Assembly (NCBI RefSeq): GCF_043497005.1
Contig: NZ_JBIEKE010000002.1
Span: 1,054,001-1,118,000 of the forward strand
DNA length: 64,000 nt
Reading direction: 5' to 3'
Origin: Halobacillus_A sp043497005
Lineage (GTDB): Bacteria > Bacillota > Bacilli > Bacillales > Halobacillaceae
In this document: one piece after another, positions 33,634 through 40,912 of the stretch
Layout of the letters: each line of letters begins with the position of its first letter
Position numbering within the stretch: position 1 is the first letter of the stretch
The notes under the pieces: model-generated
The model's database searches: none
The model's input: only the letters and a program-made list of their open reading frames with translations
Told to the model about the DNA's origin: nothing
Position numbers and translations under genes: made by a program

Positions 33634-34700
33634 TGGCTTACCTCCTTGCTCATACGCTTATGCTGGTCTCGCTGCTCTTTAATCGTCCATGTCGGTTCAG
33701 CAAACACATGATCAAACAGTTGATCGATGTCAGCCACTTTAAAGTCTTCCGCTTCTTTGAGCGCATGATTGATTTCTTTAGTAATCTCTTCTTCCATCTT
33801 CCCTTTTTCCTCGTCGTTCCACCAGCCTTGGTTTTTGAGAAGACGTTCCACGCGCAGCAGAGGATCCGTTGTTTCCCGGCGGAATTCACTCTCTTGCTGG
33901 TCCCGATATTTTGACGGATCATCTGCCGTCGTATGAGCGCCATACCTCCACGTTACGGCTTCAATGAGTGTCGGTCCTTCTCCATTTCGAGCCCGTGCCA
34001 CCGCTTTTTTTGTTTCATAATAAACTGCTACTATATCGTTGCCATCCACGCGAAGACTTGGTATATCATAAGCCAGCCCTTTTTGAGCAATGGTTTTCGA
34101 TTTCATCTGTTTTTCCATAGGTACACTAATCGCAAAGCCGTTATTTTGATTTAAAAATACGACAGGTGTGTTAAACACACTGGCAAAGTTCAACCCCTCA
34201 TGAAAATCGCCTTCTGATGTCGCCCCATCACCGAAATAAACAATTGACACCCGGTCGCTGTTCTTCTTTTTCTCCGCCCAGGCTGTCCCTGTTGCATGGA
34301 GCAGCTGTGAAGCAATCGGCACGGCTGGTGGAAAAATGTTCTTACCCTCCGGTGGGATGCTCCCTTCTAACCGCCCCTTCCAATAGAGAAACAAATAACG
34401 GAGTGAATGACCAAACGTCATCGTGGCTGCATGATCGCGATACGTGGGAAACATCCAATCCCCTTCCTCTACGGCTAAAGCACTTCCGACCTGAGCTGCC
34501 TCTTGACCTTCATACTGAACATACGTGCCAATCCTGCCCTGTCGTTGAAGATTTAAACACTTTTTGTCCATCATCCTCGCACGCAGCATCTTCCGGTAAA
34601 ATTCATTAAGCCTGGACTGATCAAGTTGCGTGTCTTCATGCATTAGTACGCCTTTTTCATTCACGTACTGAACGATCGGAAATTGATTTTCTACACCCAT
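33630..34700 (-). CDS. 2-oxoacid dehydrogenase E1 alpha subunit
   Basis: A 356-residue thiamine-diphosphate subunit. The TPP motif runs from GDGATSEGDF to NQNN (about residues 158-188), and the phosphorylation-loop region RYGAHTTADDPSKYR is present. It decarboxylates a 2-oxoacid and passes the acyl group to E2. It is closer in feel to the PdhA/BkdAA type than to acetoin dehydrogenase. The ATG at 34700 is chosen because AAGGAGG abuts the ATG six bases upstream. Confidence 0.9.
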   Translation of the reverse strand: MGVENQFPIVQYVNEKGVLMHEDTQLDQSRLNEFYRKMLRARMMDKKCLNLQRQGRIGTYVQYEGQEAAQVGSALAVEEGDWMFPTYRDHAATMTFGHSLRYLFLYWKGRLEGSIPPEGKNIFPPAVPIASQLLHATGTAWAEKKKNSDRVSIVYFGDGATSEGDFHEGLNFASVFNTPVVFLNQNNGFAISVPMEKQMKSKTIAQKGLAYDIPSLRVDGNDIVAVYYETKKAVARARNGEGPTLIEAVTWRYGAHTTADDPSKYRDQQESEFRRETTDPLLRVERLLKNQGWWNDEEKGKMEEEITKEINHALKEAEDFKVADIDQLFDHVFAEPTWTIKEQRDQHKRMSKEVSQ

Positions 34701-34702
34701 GT

Positions 34703-35824
34703 TCATCCTCCTTGTTCCTCTTTTAAAGGTAAAACTTCCTTATTTAAAGCCTGCCTTAGTTCACGAATAAACCATTCATTTTCTTCATCCTGACCGATCG
34801 TTACTCGAATCATTGTTGGATAGCCCATGAGATGTCCCGGACGTATAATAACCCCGGCGTTTAAAAGCTCTTCATATATTTTTTCCGATGGACATCCAAC
34901 GTCGACCATAATAAAATTCGTCTGCGTCGTGAAGTAGTTTAACCCCATGTTTTCAAAGTGACGCGTAAGATATCGCCGTCCCTCTCTATTTTTTGCAATC
35001 GATTCAATCAAAAATGGTTCATCTTCCAAAGAAGCAGATGCTGCCGCTTCCGCGAGCCGGTTCACATTAAATGGATCTTTCACTTTTCTAAGCTGATGAA
35101 CGATCTCAGGATGCATGATTCCATATCCAATTCGAAGAGCTGCCAATCCGTATACTTTTGAAAATGTCCGTAATATAACCATATTGGGATAGTCATCAAG
35201 CAGCGGTAATGTTTCTAAGTACTCTTTACTGTCAGCATACTCATAATAAGCTTCATCCATAACGAGCAAGACGTTTGAAGGAACTTGTTCAATGAAATCC
35301 ATCAAAGCCTGCCGTTCCACAATCGTTCCTGTAGGATTGTTTGGATTGCACACGAATACCATTTTCGTTTTGGAGGTGATCGCACGTAGCAGTCCTGCAA
35401 GATCATGCATTCCATTCTTCATGCCAACTTCAACAGGGATTCCTCCTTCAATGAGGACGTTCGTTTTATAGCGCGGAAATGTCACGCTCGCCATTACAAC
35501 TTCGTCTCCCTGGTTTATGTACGAGCGGGTTAACAAGCGAATGATTTCATCTGAACCGTTGCCAAAAATGAACTGTTCTGAAGATATCCCTAGTCTTGCT
35601 GCCAGCTTAAGTGCTAATGCAGGTGACGTCGTCTCTGGATACCTCGTCATTTCCTTCATTTCTTCTCGAATCGCCTTTTCTGCATGGGGCGAACAACCGA
35701 ACGGATTTTCATTGGAAGCCATTTTCAATATTTTTGTTAACCCTTTCTCTCTCTGTAACTCCTCAACTGGTTTTCCAGGCGAATACATCGAAATGCCTTT
35801 AAGCTGTGGACGGGGCTCAATCAT
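34703..35824 (-). CDS. HisC-like aromatic/histidinol-phosphate aminotransferase
   Basis: A 373-residue class I/II PLP aminotransferase. PLP Lys223 (TFSKVYGLAALRIGYG), Asp190 and Tyr193 (VMDEAYYEY), and CNPNNPTGT are present. HisC-type enzymes of bacilli also accept tyrosine and phenylalanine. It is first in the operon, two bases before E1alpha, so a likely job is tyrosine or phenylalanine to the aryl-pyruvate that the following dehydrogenase would use. The ATG at 35824 follows AAGGAGGAAG; the longer frame to 35899 lacks a site. Confidence 0.88.
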   Translation of the reverse strand: MIEPRPQLKGISMYSPGKPVEELQREKGLTKILKMASNENPFGCSPHAEKAIREEMKEMTRYPETTSPALALKLAARLGISSEQFIFGNGSDEIIRLLTRSYINQGDEVVMASVTFPRYKTNVLIEGGIPVEVGMKNGMHDLAGLLRAITSKTKMVFVCNPNNPTGTIVERQALMDFIEQVPSNVLLVMDEAYYEYADSKEYLETLPLLDDYPNMVILRTFSKVYGLAALRIGYGIMHPEIVHQLRKVKDPFNVNRLAEAAASASLEDEPFLIESIAKNREGRRYLTRHFENMGLNYFTTQTNFIMVDVGCPSEKIYEELLNAGVIIRPGHLMGYPTMIRVTIGQDEENEWFIRELRQALNKEVLPLKEEQGG

Positions 35825-35862
35825 ATCTCTTCCTCCTTCATTCCATTTGTAAAAAAACGGTA

Positions 35863-35908
35863 CCAAATTCAGTTTAGAATTATCTAAATTTTCTCTCAAG
35901 AATGTTAT
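35863..35908 (-). promoter_or_regulatory. Promoter and palindrome before aminotransferase operon
   Basis: On the minus strand TTGAGA and TAAACT are 17 bp apart. The palindrome TTTAGAATTATCTAAA (35873-35888, TTTAGA-N4-TCTAAA) overlaps the -10 region and could be a repressor site. The remainder of 35909-36070 shows no gene. Confidence 0.45.
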
Positions 35909-36075
35909 TTAAAGTGATATTGCTTTTACGCACTAAAATAAGAGGGAAAAATAATAGATATGAGGCTGATTCAGCAGGGGATCCATAAGTTACTGCAGGT
36001 GGAGCATATAGGTAGAATACGAAACTTATATAGGAGCTAACACAACTTCCGTCGTTATGAGTCGAAAGCCTTTCC

Positions 36076-36101
36076 ACTTTCTACTCTTCCTACATAGAGT
36101 A
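36076..36101 (+). promoter_or_regulatory. Possible sigma-K-type promoter
   Basis: AC followed 15 bp later by CATAGAGTA fits the mother-cell pattern AC, spacer, CATANNNTA, although the spacer is 1-2 bp short. It lies 29 bp before the yjcZ-like gene. An inverted repeat, CTACTCT with AGAGTAG, overlaps it. Confidence 0.4.
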
Positions 36102-36129
36102 GAGTATTAGACAAAAAGGTGGTGAAAGT

Positions 36130-36282
36130 ATGAGTTATTATGGTGGCTTTAACGGTTTAGGAGGCTTTGGTGGCGGCTATGGTGGCGGCTATGGCGGCTG
36201 CGGAAAAGGAAAAGGTTTTGCGCTGATCGTCGTGTTGTTTATTTTGTTGATTATTGTAGGAACAGCTTATGTTAAATACTAG
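36130..36282 (+). CDS. yjcZ: YjcZ-family sporulation peptide (50 aa)
   Basis: A glycine- and tyrosine-rich N-terminus (MSYYGGFNGLGG, GGGYGGGYGG) is followed by one hydrophobic helix and a short VKY end. This is the layout of the YjcZ/SscA family of small spore-associated proteins. AGGTGGTGAAAG precedes the ATG. The coding repeat GGTGGCGGCTATG is duplicated. Expression late in sporulation is expected. Confidence 0.88.
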   Translation: MSYYGGFNGLGGFGGGYGGGYGGCGKGKGFALIVVLFILLIIVGTAYVKY

Positions 36283-36328
36283 AAGGTAAACAAACCACAT
36301 CCATTCCTTCAGTTACATTTTCTCACCA

Positions 36329-36358
36329 AAAAAGCCAGGACCGGGTCCCCTGGCTTTT
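36329..36358. terminator. Bidirectional terminator
   Basis: AAAAGCCAGG and CCTGGCTTTT enclose a GGTCCC-type loop. It serves the yjcZ-like gene and the convergent acetyltransferase, whose stop codon it touches. Confidence 0.8.
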
Positions 36359-37103
36359 AGTCAATCTTCTGAATTTCATACTTAAATCCAATAAACTGGT
36401 AATTTTGTTTTCGATACATATCTCTCGCCGTATCTTCCCCATCTGCTACTAGAATAATCGTTTTACCGGTGTTTCGATTCATTGCAAAGGCCTGCAGTTG
36501 AGTTCCTATGCCTCTTCTCTGAAACTTGTCCTCTACCACTAAATGGTCAATCTCTACAGTATGTTCCGCGTGAATAAGTGTAACAGATCCCGCAGGCTCC
36601 CCTTTCCAATAAGCAAGTACCATCTCAATAGCAGGATCGTTGAATAACGTGCGATTAAGATCGATTTTTTGGTCGGCAAAATCAATTCCAAATTCCAAGT
36701 CCTGTTCATAATGGAGAAGGAGAAACGTACGAAGATTATTCTCAGATATAAGCTCTAGTTTTATATCAGCTGGTGGATCTGCTTTTGGAAACTCAGCCGG
36801 CTGAATTTTATATAATTCTTGAAACCCAATTTCAAACTTGAAATCTTTTAAATAGTTTAAAAGCGGATTGTCTGGTTTCTCGTTCTCCGGGAGATAGAAT
36901 TTCACATGCTTCTGCCCTTTCCTAAGATGAAAATTATGCAAATAGGAATAAGCTTCTTTAAATTCTTCAAGTGCAGGCAGCTTTTTAAACTGCAAAAAGT
37001 TACTATCATACCGGGCAAGCATTTCTGGATAATGATAGTGATGATAGGTCTCATTTTCGTAGATATGGTGTCCGATTCTATGAATGTTGTTAAATGTTAT
37101 CAT
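36357..37103 (-). CDS. GNAT-family N-acetyltransferase
   Basis: A 248-residue protein. The C-terminal ~130 residues form a GNAT domain with the acetyl-CoA loop in VEDKFQRRGIGTQLQ and the DMYRKQNYQFIGF end. The N-terminal ~110 residues are an additional, less conserved half, so this may be a two-domain form. Substrate unknown. It overlaps the next upstream gene by 4 bp, indicating an operon. Confidence 0.85.
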   Translation of the reverse strand: MITFNNIHRIGHHIYENETYHHYHYPEMLARYDSNFLQFKKLPALEEFKEAYSYLHNFHLRKGQKHVKFYLPENEKPDNPLLNYLKDFKFEIGFQELYKIQPAEFPKADPPADIKLELISENNLRTFLLLHYEQDLEFGIDFADQKIDLNRTLFNDPAIEMVLAYWKGEPAGSVTLIHAEHTVEIDHLVVEDKFQRRGIGTQLQAFAMNRNTGKTIILVADGEDTARDMYRKQNYQFIGFKYEIQKID

Positions 37104-37444
37104 TTGTTTTCCTCCACACTAATCGCTTGAATTTGTTCTTCATTCCGTTTCTTCCTGCGCTTTACGACTGCTGTAATCACACCAATCATTAAAACAAGGA
37201 GACCGTTAAACAAAGTAAGAAGTCCGAGCATAGCCCCTCCTATACCGGCTCCCTCTTTTGTTGAGCCCGGATCAGCAGCTGCCCAGAAAAGGTAACCTGT
37301 AAAAAATCCTGTTGCTGGAGACGAGAGCATCAGCAGAAGCCCTGATATAAATAACGGTAGGCGTTCTCTCTTTTGAAGGTGATAAGCTACAACGTTCACA
37401 GTAAGTAACGCAGCAAAAAATAACAAAAGAATGATAGAATCCAT
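37100..37444 (-). CDS. Membrane protein (114 aa)
   Basis: Three hydrophobic segments and a basic C-terminal tail (KRRKKRNEEQ). The ATG at 37444 overlaps the upstream TGA (TGATG) and follows AAGGAGG. It is translationally coupled to the beta-propeller gene. Function unknown. Confidence 0.7.
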   Translation of the reverse strand: MDSIILLLFFAALLTVNVVAYHLQKRERLPLFISGLLLMLSSPATGFFTGYLFWAAADPGSTKEGAGIGGAMLGLLTLFNGLLVLMIGVITAVVKRRKKRNEEQIQAISVEENK

Positions 37445-38481
37445 CACTGGCCTCCTTCTCGCTGCTCAGGTATGTTAATAATAACTTCTTTTGAAGAGCT
37501 GCCATCTCGATCAAAGATCCAATATTCCAAGTCTTGATCTCTACCAGCGAAGTTACGATCGATAGTTATGAGAAGCTGTTTACTTTTCCGAAAGAAAAGA
37601 GTCCCTCCTGCAAAGGCGTGGACGTTCGTTACCTGTTCAACATCTTCACCTTCCCTCGTCATGTGAAACACTTCGTATTGAAAAGTTCCTTGTTCAGAAT
37701 GAGAGGCTACGTCTGAAAATGCAACGACCTCACCGTCTGGTGACATTCTTGGCTCTGACAGCATAGGTCCTTCAGAAGCACCGGAACGATAAGAAGGTTC
37801 CGGACGAATCGATTCTGTAGTCTTGCTCTTAAGATCATAACTTTTGATTTGATCACTTCCGTTATATACATAATACAGCAGCTGATCTCCTTCTTCAGTT
37901 ACCTGTAAAGAATTCATACTAAAGGAGGAAGTTGTAGTTACTCGTTCGACTTCCTCGGTGTCAACATTCATTTTATAGACATCCAGTCCTCGCGATCGCT
38001 CTTCGTCACTCTCGAGTTCTTCTTTAGATAAACTCGATTTTATAAAATAAAGCTCTTCTCCATTGGGAGCAAAAACGGCTTCCGTTACAAGATGCTCCGT
38101 AGATAATAACGATCGATGCTCTCCCGTAGAACGTTCATGAATCATAAGCTGGCTCTGCAGCCGCCCCTCTTCCTCCCACTCTTTGATAAACGCGACCTGA
38201 TGCCCATCCGGTGAAAAAGCGGGTTTGATAAAAGATGCACCCTCTTCCGGTTCAGCGAGTACCTCCGCTTCTCCACCAACAGCCGCACTGGTAAACAGGG
38301 AGGCAGCTCCGTCTTTATAATAAGGGAAAACGATTGTTTCATCATCTTTAGATAAATCAGGTTGATTCCCCAGCCCTGTCCGTCCGGGTGGTCCTTCAGC
38401 TGAAATTCCTATCCAGTAAATCAGCCCAAATAGAAGGACCACCCCTCCAATAAAAATAAAGTTTTTCTTTTTCAATGACAT
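37444..38481 (-). CDS. Membrane-anchored TolB-like beta-propeller protein
   Basis: A 345-residue protein with an N-terminal signal anchor (residues 6-27) and then WD40-like PD40 repeats: AFSPDGHQVAFI, VFAPNGEELYFI and RMSPDGEVVAFS. The propeller should face the outside. No lipobox is present. It belongs to the PadR-controlled membrane operon and may sense or scaffold envelope components; nothing more precise can be said. Confidence 0.8.
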   Translation of the reverse strand: MSLKKKNFIFIGGVVLLFGLIYWIGISAEGPPGRTGLGNQPDLSKDDETIVFPYYKDGAASLFTSAAVGGEAEVLAEPEEGASFIKPAFSPDGHQVAFIKEWEEEGRLQSQLMIHERSTGEHRSLLSTEHLVTEAVFAPNGEELYFIKSSLSKEELESDEERSRGLDVYKMNVDTEEVERVTTTSSFSMNSLQVTEEGDQLLYYVYNGSDQIKSYDLKSKTTESIRPEPSYRSGASEGPMLSEPRMSPDGEVVAFSDVASHSEQGTFQYEVFHMTREGEDVEQVTNVHAFAGGTLFFRKSKQLLITIDRNFAGRDQDLEYWIFDRDGSSSKEVIINIPEQREGGQ

Positions 38482-38485
38482 TTAT

Positions 38486-38734
38486 TCACCTGCCTTCCAG
38501 ACGATCCTTTGCTAATACATACAACACCAATCCGAGGAGCATTGTAATGGCTCCATACATTCCTATAATCAAAATCGAGAATAAACCCACTATCATTACC
38601 AGCGCCCCGCAGCCAGCGATTAGGGCAGCTGTTACTAATGTGGCCTGCCTCTTTTTCATGAGCAATAAAGTAAAGTGGATAAGGAAAAATAATATTATAA
38701 TCGGCCAACCCGCTGTTTGAAAGAAAGTTACCAT
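38486..38734 (-). CDS. Small membrane protein (82 aa)
   Basis: Three hydrophobic segments with little else. The ATG at 38734 lies four bases after the TGA of the upstream gene and follows GGGGGTGAGG; the longer frame has no site. Part of the PadR operon. Function unknown. Confidence 0.7.
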   Translation of the reverse strand: MVTFFQTAGWPIIILFFLIHFTLLLMKKRQATLVTAALIAGCGALVMIVGLFSILIIGMYGAITMLLGLVLYVLAKDRLEGR

Positions 38735-38738
38735 CTCC

Positions 38739-39608
38739 TCACCCCCGAATAAACCCTGAAATAGCAAATGGTGCAGCGGCCACAAGAAATAAAAAGGCAA
38801 GTCCTACAAAGATAGCAATAACCGGTCTTTTTTGGATCAATTTCATTTGAAATTTATAAAAGAGAAGCCAGGCAAAAATGCTGGAAAGAGGAATCAAAAC
38901 ATGCCATCCCATACCTCCAAAAATGAGCATTCCATATGTAATAAATAAAGCAGCTGTGAAAAGCATTACACCGTACACGATATTAACGACATAGCTCACT
39001 TTTTGTATCTTTCGCTTTTCCGGTGAAGTTTGTTCAGGATTCGAGGCGTAATAAGAATGCCGAATGACAAAAATAATAGAAATCAAAATAATAACCAGAA
39101 GGTAAATACTAAACATAATCATTTGAAAAGGATATACCTGACTGACCATCATGAGCCCAACACCGTTCCACATAGCAGTTAAGAGCACGAGTACATTAAC
39201 CGACCAGAAATGGCGGCCGACAAAAGCTATATTGATTCCTGTAAGCACGACGAGACTTCCAAATAAAAACTGAATAAGCAGCCACACAGGCTCTTCTCCA
39301 CCAAAAGTAATGGATAAATATAAATGAAAGATTACACCAAACAGGATAGTTGCCAGTCCAATGACATACAATAAACTTCGTTGATACGGGTACATCGCTT
39401 CTTGAAAGCCATGACCAATCTGCTTAGATCCTCCAAACTCCTCAACCGCTTTCTTTTCTGCTATTTTCTCTGTATCTCCTTGTTGCATATAAAACGATTT
39501 CGCTTCTTCCAAGTGAGAAAGAAGCTCTTTTTTAATTTCTTCTCTTTCTTCTTTACGACTTTGCATCTCCTGTAAAACTTGATTGACGTGCTTTTCCATC
39601 CTATTCAT
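38739..39608 (-). CDS. Permease-prefix-domain membrane protein
   Basis: A 289-residue protein. A soluble helical N-terminus (about residues 1-65, KELLSHLEEAKSFYMQQG, AVEEFGGSKQIG) is typical of the DUF1700-like/permease-prefix domain found next to PadR regulators. About seven membrane segments follow. The ATG shares one base with the PadR stop codon (TGATG). Such pairs usually form a PadR-controlled envelope-stress unit. Confidence 0.78.
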   Translation of the reverse strand: MNRMEKHVNQVLQEMQSRKEEREEIKKELLSHLEEAKSFYMQQGDTEKIAEKKAVEEFGGSKQIGHGFQEAMYPYQRSLLYVIGLATILFGVIFHLYLSITFGGEEPVWLLIQFLFGSLVVLTGINIAFVGRHFWSVNVLVLLTAMWNGVGLMMVSQVYPFQMIMFSIYLLVIILISIIFVIRHSYYASNPEQTSPEKRKIQKVSYVVNIVYGVMLFTAALFITYGMLIFGGMGWHVLIPLSSIFAWLLFYKFQMKLIQKRPVIAIFVGLAFLFLVAAAPFAISGFIRG

Positions 39609-39928
39609 CAGAAGTCCTCCGACGTCTTCATGATCAGATCATGGACACTTTTCCATTCTCCCAGCTTTTGTTGAAGCATCGTAAGACCTTCATTTGTTAT
39701 TTGGTAATATTTCCTCCGGCCGCTTAACGTCTCAGACCAATAGGAACAGAGCCACTCTTTTTTTTCCAGCCGCTTTAATGCTGGATAGAGTGTACCCTCG
39801 CTCATGTTATAAAGATCGTTACTTTGTTCCTTCAAGCTTTTTACCATCTCATAGCCATACATATCCTGCTTCGAAACGAGCCCCAGAATAAGGATATCGA
39901 TACTGCCCTTCATAATTTCGCGATCCAT
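39608..39928 (-). CDS. PadR-family transcriptional repressor
   Basis: A 106-residue winged-helix protein with the classic PadR features MKGSIDILILGLV, MYGYEMVKSL, EGTLYPALKRLE and SGRRKYYQITNEG. It starts at ATG 39928; the longer frame adds only seven unsupported residues. First gene of an operon of five or six membrane genes. A 24-bp palindrome lies 36 bp upstream and is the obvious operator. Confidence 0.93.
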   Translation of the reverse strand: MDREIMKGSIDILILGLVSKQDMYGYEMVKSLKEQSNDLYNMSEGTLYPALKRLEKKEWLCSYWSETLSGRRKYYQITNEGLTMLQQKLGEWKSVHDLIMKTSEDF

Positions 39929-39963
39929 TGATCCACGCACCTTCCACATTTTTCTACAACTAT

Positions 39964-39987
39964 TGTATAACGATGTACATCGTATAA
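39964..39987. promoter_or_regulatory. PadR operator candidate
   Basis: ACGATGTACATCGT (39969-39982) is a perfect 14-bp palindrome with symmetric TATA-like flanks. Its position just upstream of padR points to autorepression. Confidence 0.75.
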
Positions 39988-40018
39988 CAAGGTGGAAATG
40001 TAAAAAAACTCCAAAATA

Positions 40019-40192
40019 CTAGTTCAACTTACGATTACACCTCATTTTCCCAACGGTGTGGTAACAGCTTATCTCAAAGACGAGAAAAGCAATAATAAAA
40101 CTGGCGAGATAAGGAAAGGAAACTGCTATAACTTTCATAATGAGAAGCATGCAAAAGAGGAGTACTAACCCCAGGACTAAAGATTTTTTCAA
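40019..40192 (-). CDS. Small membrane protein (57 aa)
   Basis: Two hydrophobic helices and a basic Cys-containing tail (GKMRCNRKLN). The TTG at 40192 follows GGAGGGGAG; the longer frame lacks a site. It lies upstream of the PadR operator in the same direction. Function unknown. Confidence 0.6.
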   Translation of the reverse strand: MKKSLVLGLVLLFCMLLIMKVIAVSFPYLASFIIAFLVFEISCYHTVGKMRCNRKLN

Positions 40193-40391
40193 CTTTCTCC
40201 CCTCCTTACTAGAAAATACACAACGAGTCACGGTCTAATGTTTGTCTTGTATACATTGAACGAATTAATTCGAAAATGGTTTCATAGTTTTGTAATCGGT
40301 ATATTATTTTCATTTGCAAGTCGATCAATCTCTGCCAGGCATAAAACTTTTTTCTTTCATTTTAAACTCCATTGACAAATCGATTCCTTTT

Positions 40392-40799
40392 TTAATAAAA
40401 ATCCATATAGCTTTTCTCTTCTTTGTAATAATTTATGCGATCTTCAATCGTTCCCGTATGGAACTCAAACATATGCCCATCAGGATCCGTAAAGTAAATG
40501 GACCTCTTATCTCTCTCATCCCTTTTCCTTCCTGGAAGAATATTAACATTGTGTTTCTCTAATTTTCTAAGAACGTCGTCAAATTCATATTCCTCAATGG
40601 AAAAAGCGATATGTGTATAAGATGATGGGCGGGTTAAATTATCTTCTTGATTCAGCGCAAGCCACATTCCATGTAAGTCAAAATAAGCTGTTCTTTTCCC
40701 TTTTACTAGAAGCTCTGCTTCGAACACTTTTTCATAAAAATCAATTGAAGTTTGCAAATCTGATACAGTAAATAAAAAATGGTTTAAGCCTTTAATCAT
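40392..40799 (-). CDS. fosB: Metallothiol transferase FosB (fosfomycin resistance)
   Basis: A 135-residue glyoxalase-fold enzyme starting MIKGLNHFLFTVSDLQTSI. The metal ligands are His7, His63 (SYTHIAF) and Glu112 (GHMFEFHTG), and YYKEEKSYMDFY closes the protein. FosB adds bacillithiol (or cysteine) to fosfomycin using a divalent metal. The ATG at 40799 is preceded by a long GGAGGGAGGAGAG run. Similarity to Bacillus FosB is strong by eye; three residues are missing before the second histidine relative to B. cereus FosB. Confidence 0.92.
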   Translation of the reverse strand: MIKGLNHFLFTVSDLQTSIDFYEKVFEAELLVKGKRTAYFDLHGMWLALNQEDNLTRPSSYTHIAFSIEEYEFDDVLRKLEKHNVNILPGRKRDERDKRSIYFTDPDGHMFEFHTGTIEDRINYYKEEKSYMDFY

Positions 40800-40857
40800 G
40801 CTCTCTCTCCTCCCTCCCTTAAGATAAATACTTCTCTTTCCTGAGATCATTGTCCAT

Positions 40858-40885
40858 ACTTAATCTGCTAGACTATCATAAAATA
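40858..40885 (+). promoter_or_regulatory. Sigma-K promoter
   Basis: AC, 17 bp, then CATAAAATA matches the sigma-K pattern (AC-N17-CATANNNTA) exactly. It lies 28 bp before the amidase gene. Confidence 0.75.
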
Positions 40886-40912
40886 TTGTAGTCTTTAAAG
40901 GAGGCTAAAACT

